64,000 nt of DNA, taken from the NCBI GenBank assembly GCA_023213315.1, contig JAKCPI010026167.1:62001-126000 (forward strand), read 5' to 3'. Positions 1 through 10,204 of this stretch are shown here, piece by piece. Each line of letters opens with the position of its first letter. Within the stretch, counting starts at the first letter, position 1. Made by a program: the position numbers and the translations under genes. Below the pieces are notes generated by a model that saw only the letters and a program-made list of their open reading frames with translations, was not told where the DNA came from and ran no database searches. This DNA is from Euborellia annulipes. Its lineage: Eukaryota; Arthropoda; Insecta; Dermaptera; Anisolabididae.

Positions 1-177
1 CTCCCTGACTCTCGTTTACCCATAGAGCCACCTCAAACCCACCCTCAAAGATATCAGACTCATTTTGCGTCTTAAAAAGACTTCTTTTAGCAAACACAAG
101 AACACTTGAGAACCTGGGCCTCAATCTTTCAATCAGATCTGACCGAATCTCTTTAAGAATCGTTCATGGAAGAAACC

Positions 178-356
178 AATGAGAATATTTTCACTTTAGG
201 TCTCTGTTGGAACCTAAATTAAAAACAAAACAAGGGAACCTAACAAAGAACGAACTAGCTAAAGATTAAAAGGCGCCTGGAGCAAATAACAACAACAACA
301 AGAGAAACAACGAATCTCCAACAGAGGCCTAAAATGAAAGATATCCTCGTTGATTT
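178..356. repeat. small foldback element
   Basis: The segment at 178-217 is the imperfect reverse complement of 317-356 (core CTCTGTTGGA against TCCAACAGAG), separated by about 100 bp. It has no coding potential. It may belong to the many foldback repeats of this window; no target duplication was found. Confidence 0.5.
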
Positions 357-448
357 CTCCAATGAGAAACTGCTGAAAGAGAAAATTATAAAAAAGCTAA
401 TCTAATAAACTACCCTCATTAATATTCTTGCACCATGCAAAACCTTAC

Positions 449-476
449 CCTTTTTTGTTGACCCCTTCTCGGAGAT
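449..476 (-). other. candidate 28-nt exon (minus strand)
   Basis: Read on the minus strand, a long pyrimidine tract ending in TTTTGCAG precedes ATCTCCGAGAAGG, and the block ends GG followed by GTAAGG, a strong donor. It is in line with the blocks at 829-930 and 1708-1851, which have the same splice orientation. It is too short to judge coding capacity and could be a chance match in T-rich DNA. Confidence 0.25.
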
Positions 477-828
477 CTGCAAAAAAAAAGAAAAGAAAAC
501 CGATTAGAAACAGTTGATTTCGATTTATGCATTTGTATGTGTGTGTGTGTCTGTGTGTATACTAAGGAAATTAGCGACTTACAATTAAATAAAGTGAAAA
601 TATTAAAAAAAAGCAACTTATTTACTTGATATCTTTTTTTTTTAATTGTCAAATAAATATATTAACGATCTAGGTATTTGTTAATTGAAAAATTAAGTTA
701 AAATTTTCAAAGATGTTATTAATATAAATAAAAAGGTTTCAATGAAATAAAAAAATCAAATTTAATATGTGTGTCTCTGCGTGCATACTGTATAAATATT
801 ATTAGTTAATAGAGTAAAAAATATTTAC

Positions 829-930
829 CTTGCAGGGGGTTGAAGATCACTCGAAGCTCCTTGCACTCAGCTACTGCTGCTTCAGGTCAGCTCATCCCCA
901 TTCCACTGGATCACACACATGACACAAAAT
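829..930 (-). other. candidate non-coding exon (minus strand)
   Basis: A GC-richer 102-nt block stands out from AT-rich flanks. On the minus strand it follows CTATTTTGCAG and ends CTGCAAG before GTAAATAT. All three minus-strand frames hit a stop inside it, so if spliced it is UTR or long non-coding RNA. A weaker plus-strand reading (acceptor CCTTGCAG, donor CAG before GTCAGC) is also possible. Confidence 0.35.
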
Positions 931-1134
931 CTGCAAAATAGAACAGAACATCTATTAGGATCTCTTTTTTCTCTTATAAAATTCTTAAACTTATTTAGAA
1001 TGAATATCGTTTTAACTATCCTTTTTCAAAACAAATTATTATTCCATCTTAAAACATTTTCAAAGAAATCAATCTTATTTTGTTATTAATTTCCTCACGA
1101 TGCATTGCTTGATTTATTTAAAAACAAAGATTAT

Positions 1135-1381
1135 TAATATTATAAACTATTTGTTTCGGTTTAACTATATTTGTAAAAATTACAACATTTCGGTTACTGA
1201 TTCTGTAGTCTTCCTCAGGATCAACACAGCTTGAGGCCACAAAGAATGTTGCATCTGTGGATTGACACAGATTCCTACTGATTTTAAGCCGAGTTGAACC
1301 TGAGGAAGACTACAGAATGATTACCCGAAACATTGTAACGCTTTACAAATACAGTTAAACAAACAAGTCTTTTATTAACAA
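1135..1381. repeat. foldback element with hammerhead-like relics
   Basis: The arms share CTGTAGTCTTCCTCAGG (1203-1220) and its reverse complement (1300-1318), and outward AAACTATTTGTTT/AAACAAACAAGTC plus GTTTAACT/AGTTAAAC. Each arm, read toward the outside, carries CTGAGGA, then about 19 nt, then GAAA. The intervening sequence does not form a clean stem II, so these cores look degenerate. Confidence 0.5.
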
Positions 1382-1707
1382 CTGTGAAAAATAAAAACGA
1401 AAAAATAAGATTTTTATGCCTTGACAAAGGTTAAACATTAGTCACCGAAACGCCGCCATAGAGCATCTAAGAATTTAATTTTTGAATATAAAAATAATAA
1501 AAAAAAGTTTCACTTTAAAAAAAAAAATCACAAACTTTCCTAACCACAAAATGCAATTTATTATGTTAAAGATGTTATTTCTTTTAAAAATATTTTTTTA
1601 TTATTGAACATTTTATTAATTAAAGATTAATAAATAACCCTCAAAAAAATAAATTTATACTCACTACAAATGTTTTAAGACTGAATAATATTTAAATTTG
1701 TACTCAC

Positions 1708-1851
1708 AAACTCAAAAAAACTGGAGCTCCCCGCCGCAGCCCTGATGTCAATTGGACGGCTTCTCAGCCAAAACCAAATGCGACCCTTGCTTATGCACAG
1801 TCAAAGGAAGCAAAGATTGAACGAGTCAGGTCCTGCTTAAGTTTGCAAAGC
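1708..1851 (-). other. candidate non-coding exon (minus strand)
   Basis: This is a 144-nt block, GC-rich at one end. On the minus strand a T-rich tract ending CTCTTGCAG is followed by GCTTTGCAAAC, and the block ends at a textbook donor GTGAGTAC. Stops occur in all three minus frames (TAA, TAA and TGA), so it is not an internal coding exon. It is probably a UTR exon or part of a non-coding RNA that includes the blocks at 829-930 and 449-476. Confidence 0.35.
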
Positions 1852-1938
1852 CTGCAAGAGAAAAAAAAAATAGTATAAATTAAACCCATGGCCAAGTGGA
1901 GTGTAATTCTTTTCTAATTTATTTATAAATAATAATTT

Positions 1939-2612
1939 TTACTTTCTCTTACCTATGTATATATGTAATATATATATATAGAGAGAAAGTATTGGATTCA
2001 TGTCAAAAATTCGATGTCGAGATTTTGATGGATCTTCACGTTTTGAGGTCCCCTGAATCCAAAAAGTGGTTTTCGCGACATGGTCTGTCTGTCTGTGTGT
2101 GTGTGTGTCTGTGTGTGTGTGAACAAAATATCTCAAGAACGAAAAGAGCCAGGAGGTTGAAATTTTATATTTAAGTTAGGCACCCCCATGAGACGTGACT
2201 CGAAGCTTTTGAACAAAATCGACCAAAGAGTACTAGTACTTTACTGATGCACTTTTTCAGTTTTTTTCGATTTTCTCAAAATTTGCTCCAACGATTTTTT
2301 TTAAAATTCAAAAATCAATTATTTTTTAGATTCTCTATAAAATGTATATTCTCATTTTGTGATTGAAATCTTCTGAAGACCACTTTACTCTTGTACTCCA
2401 TAGAAAAGATAGGAGAAATGGTTGCCATGGTATCAAAATATAAATATTTTCCCATACTTATAAATTTTACATCTTGAATTCAATTGTACCCTACTGTCGG
2501 AAACTAAATACATGTTGACACAAAAAATCTGGTGTGACAAGCACAGTACACAACTTTCGATTACCGAAGGTAAGAGAAAGTTGTGTGCGTGCGCCAGTCA
2601 CACCAGATTTTA
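1939..2612 (+). mobile_element. family X element, full copy
   Basis: It begins with the hairpin ACTTTCTCTTACC...AGAGAGAAAGT and ends with an about 85-nt hairpin closed by AATCTGGTGTGAC/GTCACACCAGATT. The body holds a GTCTGT/GTGTGT microsatellite and the palindrome GTACTAGTAC. No long ORF exists. Similar copies occur at 45463-46124 and 56873-57554 (same direction) and at 29378-30735 (opposite). The coding-looking stretches here are shadows. Confidence 0.8.
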
Positions 2613-2617
2613 TTATG

Positions 2618-2733
2618 CCTGGACCCCTAATAGATAAATTATTTAAGTCAAAGTCTTAAATGGCCTGAGTTGCCTAAAAGACTGTGTGAGTGTGAGTGAG
2701 AAAAACGTGTGAATGTTTAAAAAAAAAAAAATT
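2618..2733 (+). mobile_element. SINE-A, 5'-truncated copy
   Basis: It starts at the internal GCCTGGACCCC motif and runs through TATGGCCTGAG-like, GTGAGTGTGAGTG and AAAAACGTGTGAATG to a poly-A tail. It abuts the end of the X element. The tRNA-like head is absent. Confidence 0.65.
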
Positions 2734-3126
2734 TATTATTATTGAAAATTTTCTCTAGTTTTATAATCTAAAGCCTTTAAGAAACAAATCATTTATTCTA
2801 TATTGGATTTATATATTTGTTGTGTGTTTGTGTGAGTATAAATCTTCTCTCTTATCAAAGATAAAAAAAAATAACTTTTAAAAAAATATTTTCTAACGTT
2901 TAAAAATATTAATGAATTCGAGAGAAGATCAACACAGGTTTATCTTATGGATAATAAGAAAAAAAATAATTTTTTTTTAATAACAGACCATTCCCCCTCT
3001 GTAAATCTAGGAACATATATAATAATAATAATTAATATTCGAAACGTTCGTTTTTTAGAAGAATAATTTAAAAAGAAAAAATATTCATTTTAAATCATTT
3101 GAAAAAAAAAAAAGAATATTATTTAC

Positions 3127-3283
3127 CTTTAATAAGATGTTCAAAGGGGTTGGCTGGGCTGTGACGGGGTGAGTTTAATAATTATTCACTTAAAATAGAG
3201 TGAGCATGTTGCCTAAAGGCCAGGCGCTGCGACTCCAGGCCCGTCTAGCACTCGACTGAAGGCCCTTTGGCTCTCTCTCGACT
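3127..3283 (-). other. candidate first exon or promoter of a minus-strand transcript
   Basis: This GC-rich island ends, on the minus strand, in TTAAAG before the donor GTAAATAA. Its other end contains TCAGTC, the arthropod initiator consensus, near 3283. No TATA box is visible. With the blocks at 1708-1851, 829-930 and 449-476 it suggests a transcript running leftward, divergent from Osiris gene 1. It has no sustained ORF. Confidence 0.3.
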
Positions 3284-3675
3284 GACTCTCTTTAGAAAAG
3301 AATCCTAATAACACTTCCCATTTGAGTAAAAGACAAAAAAATACTTTTTACTATTAATTTAACTTTATTTATACAACGAAAAATATATCGACAGATGTTT
3401 TAAAATATTCAGAGTAATTTCTAAAATATTTCCACTCTTAATCAAACCAACCCTTTAAATAAATAAAATAATTTCTATTTGAATTTTTTTTTTTACTTCA
3501 TTTGTGATTAGAATAAAATAATTAAATCAAGTGAAGAGTTTCAGATGCGTATGTATGTTGGGTAGCCCTTCACCAGAGGGTTGAAATAATTATGAGAGGA
3601 GGGGTTCACGGTTTATTTATTTTTTTTTAATATTAAATAACTCATTTGCTTCTGTCAATCGTAATTGGGAATTAA

Positions 3676-3812
3676 AAAATCTGGTGATGTTGGTCGCACA
3701 GCACACAACCATCTCTTACCTTTGGTAATTGAAAGTTGTGTTCTGTGCTTTTCACACCAGATTTTTTCTGTAGACATACATTATATTTAGTTTCCGCCGA
3801 TATATTAGAAAA
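3676..3812 (-). mobile_element. family X terminal hairpin fragment
   Basis: It contains AATCTGGTG...CACACCAGATTTTT with the inner CATCTCTTACCTTTGGTAATTG loop, followed by the X motif TTTAGTTTCCGCCGATAT. Only the hairpin end of a reversed copy remains. Confidence 0.7.
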
Positions 3813-4757
3813 AAATTATATTTTAATATACTATTATTATACTGTGAAAAATATGTATATTATGATTTTAATCATACAAAAATATTAATGTTAATTAATT
3901 TGAATTTTTTTTTTCTTATGTCTTACAATAGTGTCTAAATATAAACACAGAATAGTTGAATAGTTTGAATTCGGAATTAAATAATCTAAAATTATTTTTA
4001 TTAGTTTTTTGATGTACACAAGACCAGGAGGATTATTATTATTTTTTTTAAGTCGAAATTTTTACTTTATTTATTTATTAATTAATTATAAATAATTATA
4101 ATTTAAATGAGTTTTGTCGTTGCTCAGGTTTAGTCTAAAGACCCTTTGTCGGGGGGAGGGAGGAGAGTGAACCCCCTTCCAAAGTATCTTTACCTATGAG
4201 CCATGGGTCAAGGGCAATTATAATTAAAATGAGCATTAAATAAATTTAAACATTAATATATTAATAAAAAAAAAGAATATTACATCTCAAATAAATTTTA
4301 TAACTTGTTTAACTCATTATCTAAAAAAATGAGTTATTTATTTAGTTAAATAAATATGAATATTAAATAAGATAATTGATTTAGAAAAAAAAAACAATTT
4401 GCATATGATGAGTACGATTTCCTTTTTCCGTCAATCACTCAACGATTAATGATTTCTATTAAAAATAAGAAAAAATATGAAAATGAGTTTGTTACATCTG
4501 GCACATTAATTTTCTATTATGACTTAAGGCTTTGTTTCGAAAGTGATAGCCTGAAGAAAGTAGATATATGTGGAAGGGGGTTCTTATTTTGTCAGGGAAA
4601 GTTTGCTGATGTAGAGATGTACATAGTCTGCGGGGGCGGAGAGAGTGAAAAAGAAATACAAAGTAGGGGATCTGATCTCCACCTCTCCTTGCAGCATCCT
4701 AGGAAAAAAAAGTGCCGTCGTCGCCGCCGTTTTGACCGTCAAAATCCAGCGCTTGGG
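3813..4757. other. AT-rich upstream region of Osiris gene 1
   Basis: It is mostly AT-rich with a diverged SINE-B-like stretch near 4130-4215. From about 4560 the base composition rises in G+C toward the promoter. An open frame at 4449-4760 on the plus strand shows no recognisable domain and lies where a promoter is expected, so it is not called a gene. Confidence 0.4.
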
Positions 4758-4790
4758 TAAAAAGTGTATCGACCCGAGACGGATTCAGAT
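4758..4790 (+). promoter_or_regulatory. core promoter of Osiris gene 1
   Basis: TAAAAAG at 4758-4764 is a TATA-like box. TCAGAT at 4785-4790 fits the initiator, with the probable start at A4787, 29 bp downstream. GGTAC at +28 is a near match to a DPE. The 5' UTR would be only 22 nt. The same arrangement precedes gene 2, which strengthens the inference. Confidence 0.45.
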
Positions 4791-4812
4791 GTGCACTAGC
4801 AGTCCAAGATGA
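4789..4812 (+). other. upstream ORF overlapping the gene 1 start
   Basis: ATG at 4789 opens seven codons and ends at TGA 4810-4812, overlapping the main ATG as ATGA. If transcription starts at 4787 this ATG is almost at the cap and would be skipped. If it starts further upstream, the uORF could limit translation or allow re-initiation. Confidence 0.3.
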
Positions 4813-5193
4813 CGGTACCAAGAAGCTGGTCCATGCTGATTTGGATGATGGTGTCTTCAGGTGTTTGTTCGGCGCAATGGTTCCGGTGGACGGATACCGG
4901 TGGCGGAACCTTAGGCTATTATTACACAGCGGCGCCTGTGCCTCGTTTTTATCAGTATTATGCCAATATTAATGGTGAGTTATCAACAAGCACAATGCCA
5001 ACAACGACGACGATGACAACGACAACGACGGAGTCCGTTGTTGGCGAGAAGGAAAATAATTGGTCCCCGACAGCCGAAGCCAGGATGATTGAAGAAATGT
5101 TTGAAGACGAGGAAGAGGAAGAGGACAACCCTCCCGAAATAGACAAACAAAATCAAGAAGAGCAAATAGAGGAGAATGCATTACAAAAGCAAG
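4809..5193 (+). CDS. Osiris-family protein (gene 1), exon 1
   Basis: This exon encodes 128 residues plus one base of the next codon. It begins with a signal peptide (hydrophobic about residues 8-22, likely cleaved after VCSA). Next comes a Tyr-rich stretch (about 30-55: GYYYTAAPVPRFYQYY), a Thr run (about 62-75), and an acidic Glu/Asp/Gln-rich segment to the exon end. The donor is AAG before GTAAGC, phase 1, and joins exon 2 at 22671 in frame. The predicted protein has 195 residues, short for Osiris proteins. The usual N-terminal two-cysteine motif is absent from this exon, so an internal exon could be missing. Osiris proteins are secretory-pathway or membrane proteins linked to cuticle and trachea in insects; the role here is inferred from family only. 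Confidence 0.75.
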
Positions 5194-5543
5194 GTAAGCA
5201 TTAAATTTAATTATAAATTTGCCAATCTAACATTTGCATAGTTTGATTCAATAAAATTTTTTTTAATGAATGAATGAAATAAAATGAAAGTTTTTTTTTC
5301 GTAAAAATAAGAATTTATTTTTTAGGCAAGTATAATATTCCATTTTTCCAATCTAAGCATTTCGTAGCCCCGAAAGTTTTTTCACCTCTTGCACCCCTCC
5401 ACTCTCCAACCTTATTACTAAATATTACTATTACGATCATCCTGAGTTTTCAAAATAATAATAAAAAAAAAAAAAAAAAACTAAATTAATTAATGAATAA
5501 AATAAAATTTTTTATCTACAATACATGCTGTGTGTTTAATGTA

Positions 5544-5744
5544 CAGTGAGGGTCAATATTAAGTCCCACTTATGTGATTTCTACATGTGATTATTTCATT
5601 GTTTTTATAAAAGAAAATGAAAATCTTTATTGGAAATTTTCTAGGTTTGAACCATGAAAGTTTCCATTAAAAAATATATAATATTTTTTTAAAACCAGTG
5701 AAAGTAGAAAACGCATGGTTGGGACTTAATATTGTCCCTCACTG
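5544..5744. mobile_element. Tc1/mariner-type MITE
   Basis: The termini are CAGTGAGGGTCAATATTAAG and its near-perfect reverse complement (CTTAATATTGTCCCTCACTG), flanked by TA at 5542-5543 and 5745-5746. It is 201 bp and non-coding. The TA target and CAGT-type end fit the IS630/Tc1/mariner superfamily. Confidence 0.8.
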
Positions 5745-5890
5745 TACCATGAAATTAACTGCTTTACTCCATAGAAGCCCCCCCCCATTTTTATATTCAT
5801 TTATTTAATTTTAATCTATTTTATTTTTTTCTAATAAGGTCATTTTGATTTCAGGTTTAATGAATATAGACTTATGTTTTCGAATTCGCC

Positions 5891-6110
5891 CAGGGGCGGA
5901 TTAATGCAATTTTGTCGGGGGGGGGATTTATTTAAGGAGTTTGTCGGCATCTATGCCCATTTAGACCCCTTTCCTATTTAACAAATTCAATTGAAATTAA
6001 AGAGCGGAAATCATAATTTCTTTAGATTACTAGTTTTTATAACTTTTTGAATTTCTTCTCGGAGGGGGAGGGGGATTGACCCCATCGCCCCCCCCTTTAA
6101 TCCGCCCCTG
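5891..6110. mobile_element. MITE with 14-bp perfect TIRs
   Basis: CAGGGGCGGATTAA and TTAATCCGCCCCTG bound a 220-bp non-coding unit with G-run and C-run subterminal tracts. A SINE-B fragment lies inside (about 5935-6000). A possible CGCC direct repeat flanks it. The end sequence resembles hAT-type MITEs of family Y. Confidence 0.7.
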
Positions 6111-6278
6111 CGCCCATCCGATATTCAACACGGATTGACCATACTTGTCAATCACAATTTTGCGAATTTAATCTTCCAGCCCTTAGATCTCTTCTGATAA
6201 TATTTGATAGAATTTCTCTTATTATTTAAAATATATTCATATAATAATTGTTTTGATTGTTTGTTATATAAATTTATT

Positions 6279-6434
6279 TAGGTCTTTTTCGGTATCAGAA
6301 GCCATTTAGACCCTTTCTCTATTTATTTAGCCAATTCAATTGAAATAAATTTTTGTCGCTTTAGACGGGATGCGAACCCCTGACCTCAAACACAAGAGGA
6401 AGGATCAATACCAACTGTGCTATGGCCCTGGAGC
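6279..6434 (-). mobile_element. SINE-B, near full copy
   Basis: Read on the minus strand it has a tRNA-like head with a B-box-like motif (GGGGTTCGCATCCCGTC), then TTTATTTCAATTGAATTGG, and ends in the signature CCGAAAAAGACC. The same family is at 10132-10925 (split), 26812-26938 and 35405-35532. Confidence 0.65.
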
Positions 6435-6458
6435 CTGTTTGTTATATTTTAAAGTTAT

Positions 6459-7226
6459 TACTTTCTCTTACCTATATATATGTTAATATATAGAAAGAGA
6501 AAGTATTGGATTCATGCCGAAAATTCGATGTCGAGATTTTGATGGATATATATGTTTTGAGGTCCCCTGAATCCAAAAAAGTGGTTTCCGTGACTGATCT
6601 GTCTGTCTGTCTGTTTGTGTGTGTGAACAAAATATCTCTAGATCGAAAAGAGCTAGGAGGTTGAAATTTTATATTAAAATTCAAAAATGAATTATTTTTT
6701 AGTTGTTCTTTAAAATGTATATTCTTATTTTGCTCTCAAAATTCTTTGAAGCACACTTTACTCTTGTACTTCATAGGAAGATAGGATAAATGGTTGCCAT
6801 GATAACAAAATATAAATATTTTCCCATGTTTATAAATTTATGGCCCCCGAGTTTGGCGTGAGGTGAGGCCTCCCTCCTATACCAAACGTCGCGGGTGGAC
6901 CCAAGCAGTCGATGATTTTATTTAAGCATTTGGATCCAGATGGTAAATAGAAATGCCTCAACCCCAAATTGATTTATTAATAAACGGTTATTCAAAGTTT
7001 ATATGGCCTAAGATGAAAAGATGGGAAGTGTGTGTAGTGGAGTGGAATGAGAAAAAGTGAATTAAAAAAAAAAAAAAAAAATTTACATCTTGAATTCTAA
7101 AATATTGGCGGAAAATGAATATATGTCGACACAAAAAATCTGGTGAGACAAGCACAGAACACAACTTTCGATTGCCGAAGGTAAGAGAAAGTTGTGTACT
7201 GTGCGACCATCATACCAGATTTTTTT
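6459..7226 (+). mobile_element. family X element interrupted by SINE-A
   Basis: It starts with ACTTTCTCTTACC and ends with the CAGATTTTTTT hairpin. At 6840-7073 a diverged SINE-A (ATACCAAACGTCGCGGGT head, poly-A tail) is inserted, with AAATTTA repeated at both junctions. This nesting shows the SINE arrived after the X copy. Confidence 0.75.
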
Positions 7227-7283
7227 CAAACTAGAGCCTACGGTTACCGGTTTAAAATTAATTTAAAAAAAATTCCCTTTTTC

Positions 7284-7444
7284 TTGCTTTATTGTACTAC
7301 AATGTCGACGTTTCGGCCGATTCTTCCGGCTTTCATAAGAACATGTGTTTTGTTTACCTCGAGCTTAAAGGGACAAACAAAAGACCCTGTTAAAGGACGG
7401 AAGAATCGGCCGAAACGTCGACATTGTTATTCAATAAAGCAAGA
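7284..7444. repeat. foldback element with GAAACGTCGAC arms
   Basis: The arms TTGCTTTATTG...AATGTCGACGTTTCGGCCG and their reverse complement flank about 75 bp. Each arm carries GGCCGAAACGTCGAC, the GAAACGTC half of a hammerhead core, but the CTGANGA half reads CGGAAGA and stem II is missing. It is therefore classed as a degenerate relative of the ribozyme foldbacks. Confidence 0.6.
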
Positions 7445-7624
7445 AAATGTTTATCTTCGTTTTGCTTCGGATTTCTTGATCTCCTCATTATTTTAATTAT
7501 ACAATACATTCAGCCACTACTCCACACAATTAAAGTTTTTTGTTTGTTCGGGGTGTCCCTTTGCGACATTTCCCATGACTCAGAACCAAATCAATCATTT
7601 ATTTAAAAATGTTCACATTTGCAG

Positions 7625-7657
7625 TCAGCGAGGTTCGATTCATTGCAAGGCAGAAGG
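7625..7657 (+). other. possible 33-nt phase-1 microexon of gene 1
   Basis: CACATTTGCAG precedes the block and GTAAAC follows it. Its length is a multiple of three, and it reads through in frame (VSEVRFIARQK) when placed between exons 1 and 2 of gene 1. Chance occurrence is quite possible in a 17-kb intron. Only a transcript would settle it. Confidence 0.15.
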
Positions 7658-8499
7658 GTAAACAAGTATTTTTAAATAATGATTATTTAATCAGTGAGGT
7701 GAATCCAAATCCATTGAATCCGAGGCTTTTATGGGTATAATTAAAAAAAAAATTGTATCTGCGGGCAAAATGGCTGAGCGGATATTCAGGGATAAAGATT
7801 ACAATGTAATTTCATTTATAACCTCCATCTAGCATTTCGATTCTAGATTGATTCCATTCACAGGACCGAAACAGCGTATTTGTAATTCGCCAAGAAGGGG
7901 TTCTTGAATATACCCAAGTATAATTGTGGATAACTATTTTAAATATAGGGAGTAAGAGATTTTGTTAATTGAACGATGAAAACTTGTAAATTCTCGATTT
8001 GACTCAAAAATCGTCAAAGAAAATGACAAGTTTATCTTGAAGATAGCTCTAGGAAAGAAATCTGAATGACGAAAAAAAAACAAATAATTTAATAATCTCA
8101 ATATGTCTGTATGGCAAAAAAAAAATCGAGGTTAGAATTATAAAAAATATTTTTAATAAGGTAGATTATTATCTAGTCTAGTAATAAAAAAATATTTCTC
8201 AAGTTATTATTTTTTTTAGTAATTACAAAATTACTGCAGTGGAATCATTATTGAAAAAGTTTTAATTTTTTCTATTTGAAAATCTAATTATTTTGTGACG
8301 ATAAATATAAGTCAAGTATTTTCAAAAAAAATCTGGTGTGATGGTTGCACATCACACATCTTTCTCTTACCTTCGGTAATCGAAAGTTCTGTTCTGTGCT
8401 TGTCACACCAGATTTTTTGTGTCGACATATGATTAGTTTCCGACAGTACGGCACATTCGAATTTCAAGATATAAAATATATAAGTATATGGGTTCATAT

Positions 8500-8651
8500 C
8501 AGTGGGGGATCCAGAGGTGTTTCTCGGGGGGGGGGGGGGGGTAATCTAGTGTGACTGGTCCCACAGCACATAATTTTTTCTAAAAAAAGTATTTTTTTCA
8601 AATCTCGGAGAGGGTAATTACACCCTTTACCCCCCCCTGTATTCGCCCTTG
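8500..8651. mobile_element. hAT-type MITE (family Y)
   Basis: The left end is CAGTGGGGGATCCAGAGG, the right end is GTATTCGCCCTTG, and the perfect 8-bp target duplication GTTCATAT lies at 8492-8499 and 8652-8659. It is 152 bp, internally deleted relative to the copies at 38112-38396 and 63276-63546. Confidence 0.8.
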
Positions 8652-8683
8652 GTTCATATTTTCATATTCATATTTTGTTACGC

Positions 8684-8940
8684 CCACGGGGGGGGGGGGG
8701 GGGGGTGGGGGGCCACCCCCATACCCCAAACCCCGGGGGTTCTGCCCCCGGGCGCTCCGGTTATTTTTTTTTCACCCTCTGGGAAACAGATTGATAAAAT
8801 CAAAGCCCCCTATATATAAAATCATAAATAACGTTATCTAAATTCTATATGGCCTGGCTGCCGGGGGAGGGGGGGGGGGTGGGGGGGGGGGGGGGGGGGG
8901 GGAGGAAAAAAAAAAAAGGAAAAAAAAAAAAAAAAAAAAA
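8684..8940. repeat. G-run and C-run rich repeat with SINE-A tail
   Basis: It contains very long G runs (about 8691-8706, and 8863-8903 almost uninterrupted), a CCCCCGGG-type inverted segment, a SINE-A 3' piece around 8808-8860 (CCCCCTATATATAAAATC, ATATGGCCTGGCTGCCG) and an A run. The G runs are quadruplex-prone, and their lengths are probably unreliable in the assembly. Confidence 0.5.
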
Positions 8941-9454
8941 AATATTTTGTTACCATAGCAACCATTTCTCCTATCTTTCCTATGAAGTACAAGAGTAAAG
9001 TGGTCTTCAGAAGATTTCAATGGCAGATCAAATTAGATTCGAATTAGAATATACATTTTAAAGAGCATCTAAAACATAAGTGATTTTTTAATTTTATTCA
9101 AAATCGTGTTTGTAGCAAATTTTGAGAAAATCGAAAAAAACTGAAAAAGTACATCAGTAAAGTACTAATACTTTTTGGCCGATTTTGTTCAAAAGCTTCT
9201 CGTGACGTGCCAGGGGGGTGCCTTTCTTAAATCTAAAATTTAAACCTCATAGCTCTTTTGTTTTTTGAGATATTTTGTTTACAGACAGACCATGTTGCGA
9301 AAACAACTTTTTTGGACTCAGGGGATCCCAAAACGTGTATATCCATCAAAATCACGACATCGAATTTTTGACATGAATCCAATACTTTCTCTCTATATAC
9401 ATAAGTAAGAGAAAGTAAAAAAAAAAAAAAAACAGAAACAGTAATATATTTTTT

Positions 9455-9600
9455 GTTCAAAAGTGTCTGAGACCATATAAATATTAAACGATACTTATTT
9501 ATATTAATTAAGAAATAAAGTATCCAAATGATTTAAATATTCTTCGCATTGTCTGGGATCCGAACCAATTTCCCTTGGCTCTTAAGGTTACTTATTGACA
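9455..9600 (-). mobile_element. SINE-A, diverged head and body
   Basis: It is read in reverse: GACCATATAAATATTAAACG, ATCCAAATGATTTAAAT, and CTGGGATCCGAACCAATTTCCC (degenerate B box). It is an old copy without poly-A. Confidence 0.5.
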
Positions 9601-10204
9601 ATGTCTTCAGATTTTCGGTCACCAGGTGGGTGGAGGGGGGTAGTAATAATATGTGAAAAAAAAAAGGAAATTGCGTCTTTCATCATTGAAAGGCAAATAA
9701 ACATAAATTACAAATGTAAATATTGCCAATAACGGTTAACCAACGATATTTATTTAAATTACCGATAGTACCTTATAAATTTAGATCATTATTTTAGTAA
9801 ATATTATTGAAAGGAGGAATTGAATAATTGACTCTAGGCGACTTATCTCTGCTCCTAAGGGCATTATTTTTGTTTTTTCGGTAACTGAGATAGTTTATAC
9901 AATTAAGATAAATAGAACCATCTAAAGTTAGACAATTATCAATTCATACATTTCTTCAATTTTATAGTCAATATAGAACAAAAAAGTTCTGAGAATGCTT
10001 ATAGTATAGTAGTTAAGTAATTTTATAAATATGCTGTTAGTTAGCATCGGAAGCCAAAATAATAGGCCTACTATCCGCCGCAAATAAAATCATTTCTTCG
10101 AAACTTAATATATTTTTTTTTTTTTATTTGTCTAAGGTCTTTTTCGGCATCTGAGGACATTTAGACTCCAGTCCCTATTTATTTCAATTTTATAGAATTA
10201 AATT

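Larger units (their letters stand above)
8322..9421 (-). mobile_element. family X element, reversed, split by insertions
   Basis: The AATCTGGTGTGA hairpin end lies at 8332-8416 and the ACTTTCTC hairpin end at 9370-9416. The body resumes at about 8942 (TTTTGTTACCATAGCAACC). The gap at 8492-8940 is filled by a family Y MITE and a G-rich repeat. Confidence 0.75.

Noticed and set aside
4449..4760. 103-codon open frame upstream of gene 1
   Set aside because: It overlaps the predicted promoter, has no signal peptide or domain, and ends in a GC-rich basic run typical of chance translation.
7284..7444. Functional hammerhead ribozyme
   Set aside because: GAAACGTC is present, but CTGANGA is mutated to CGGAAGA and no stem II can form.
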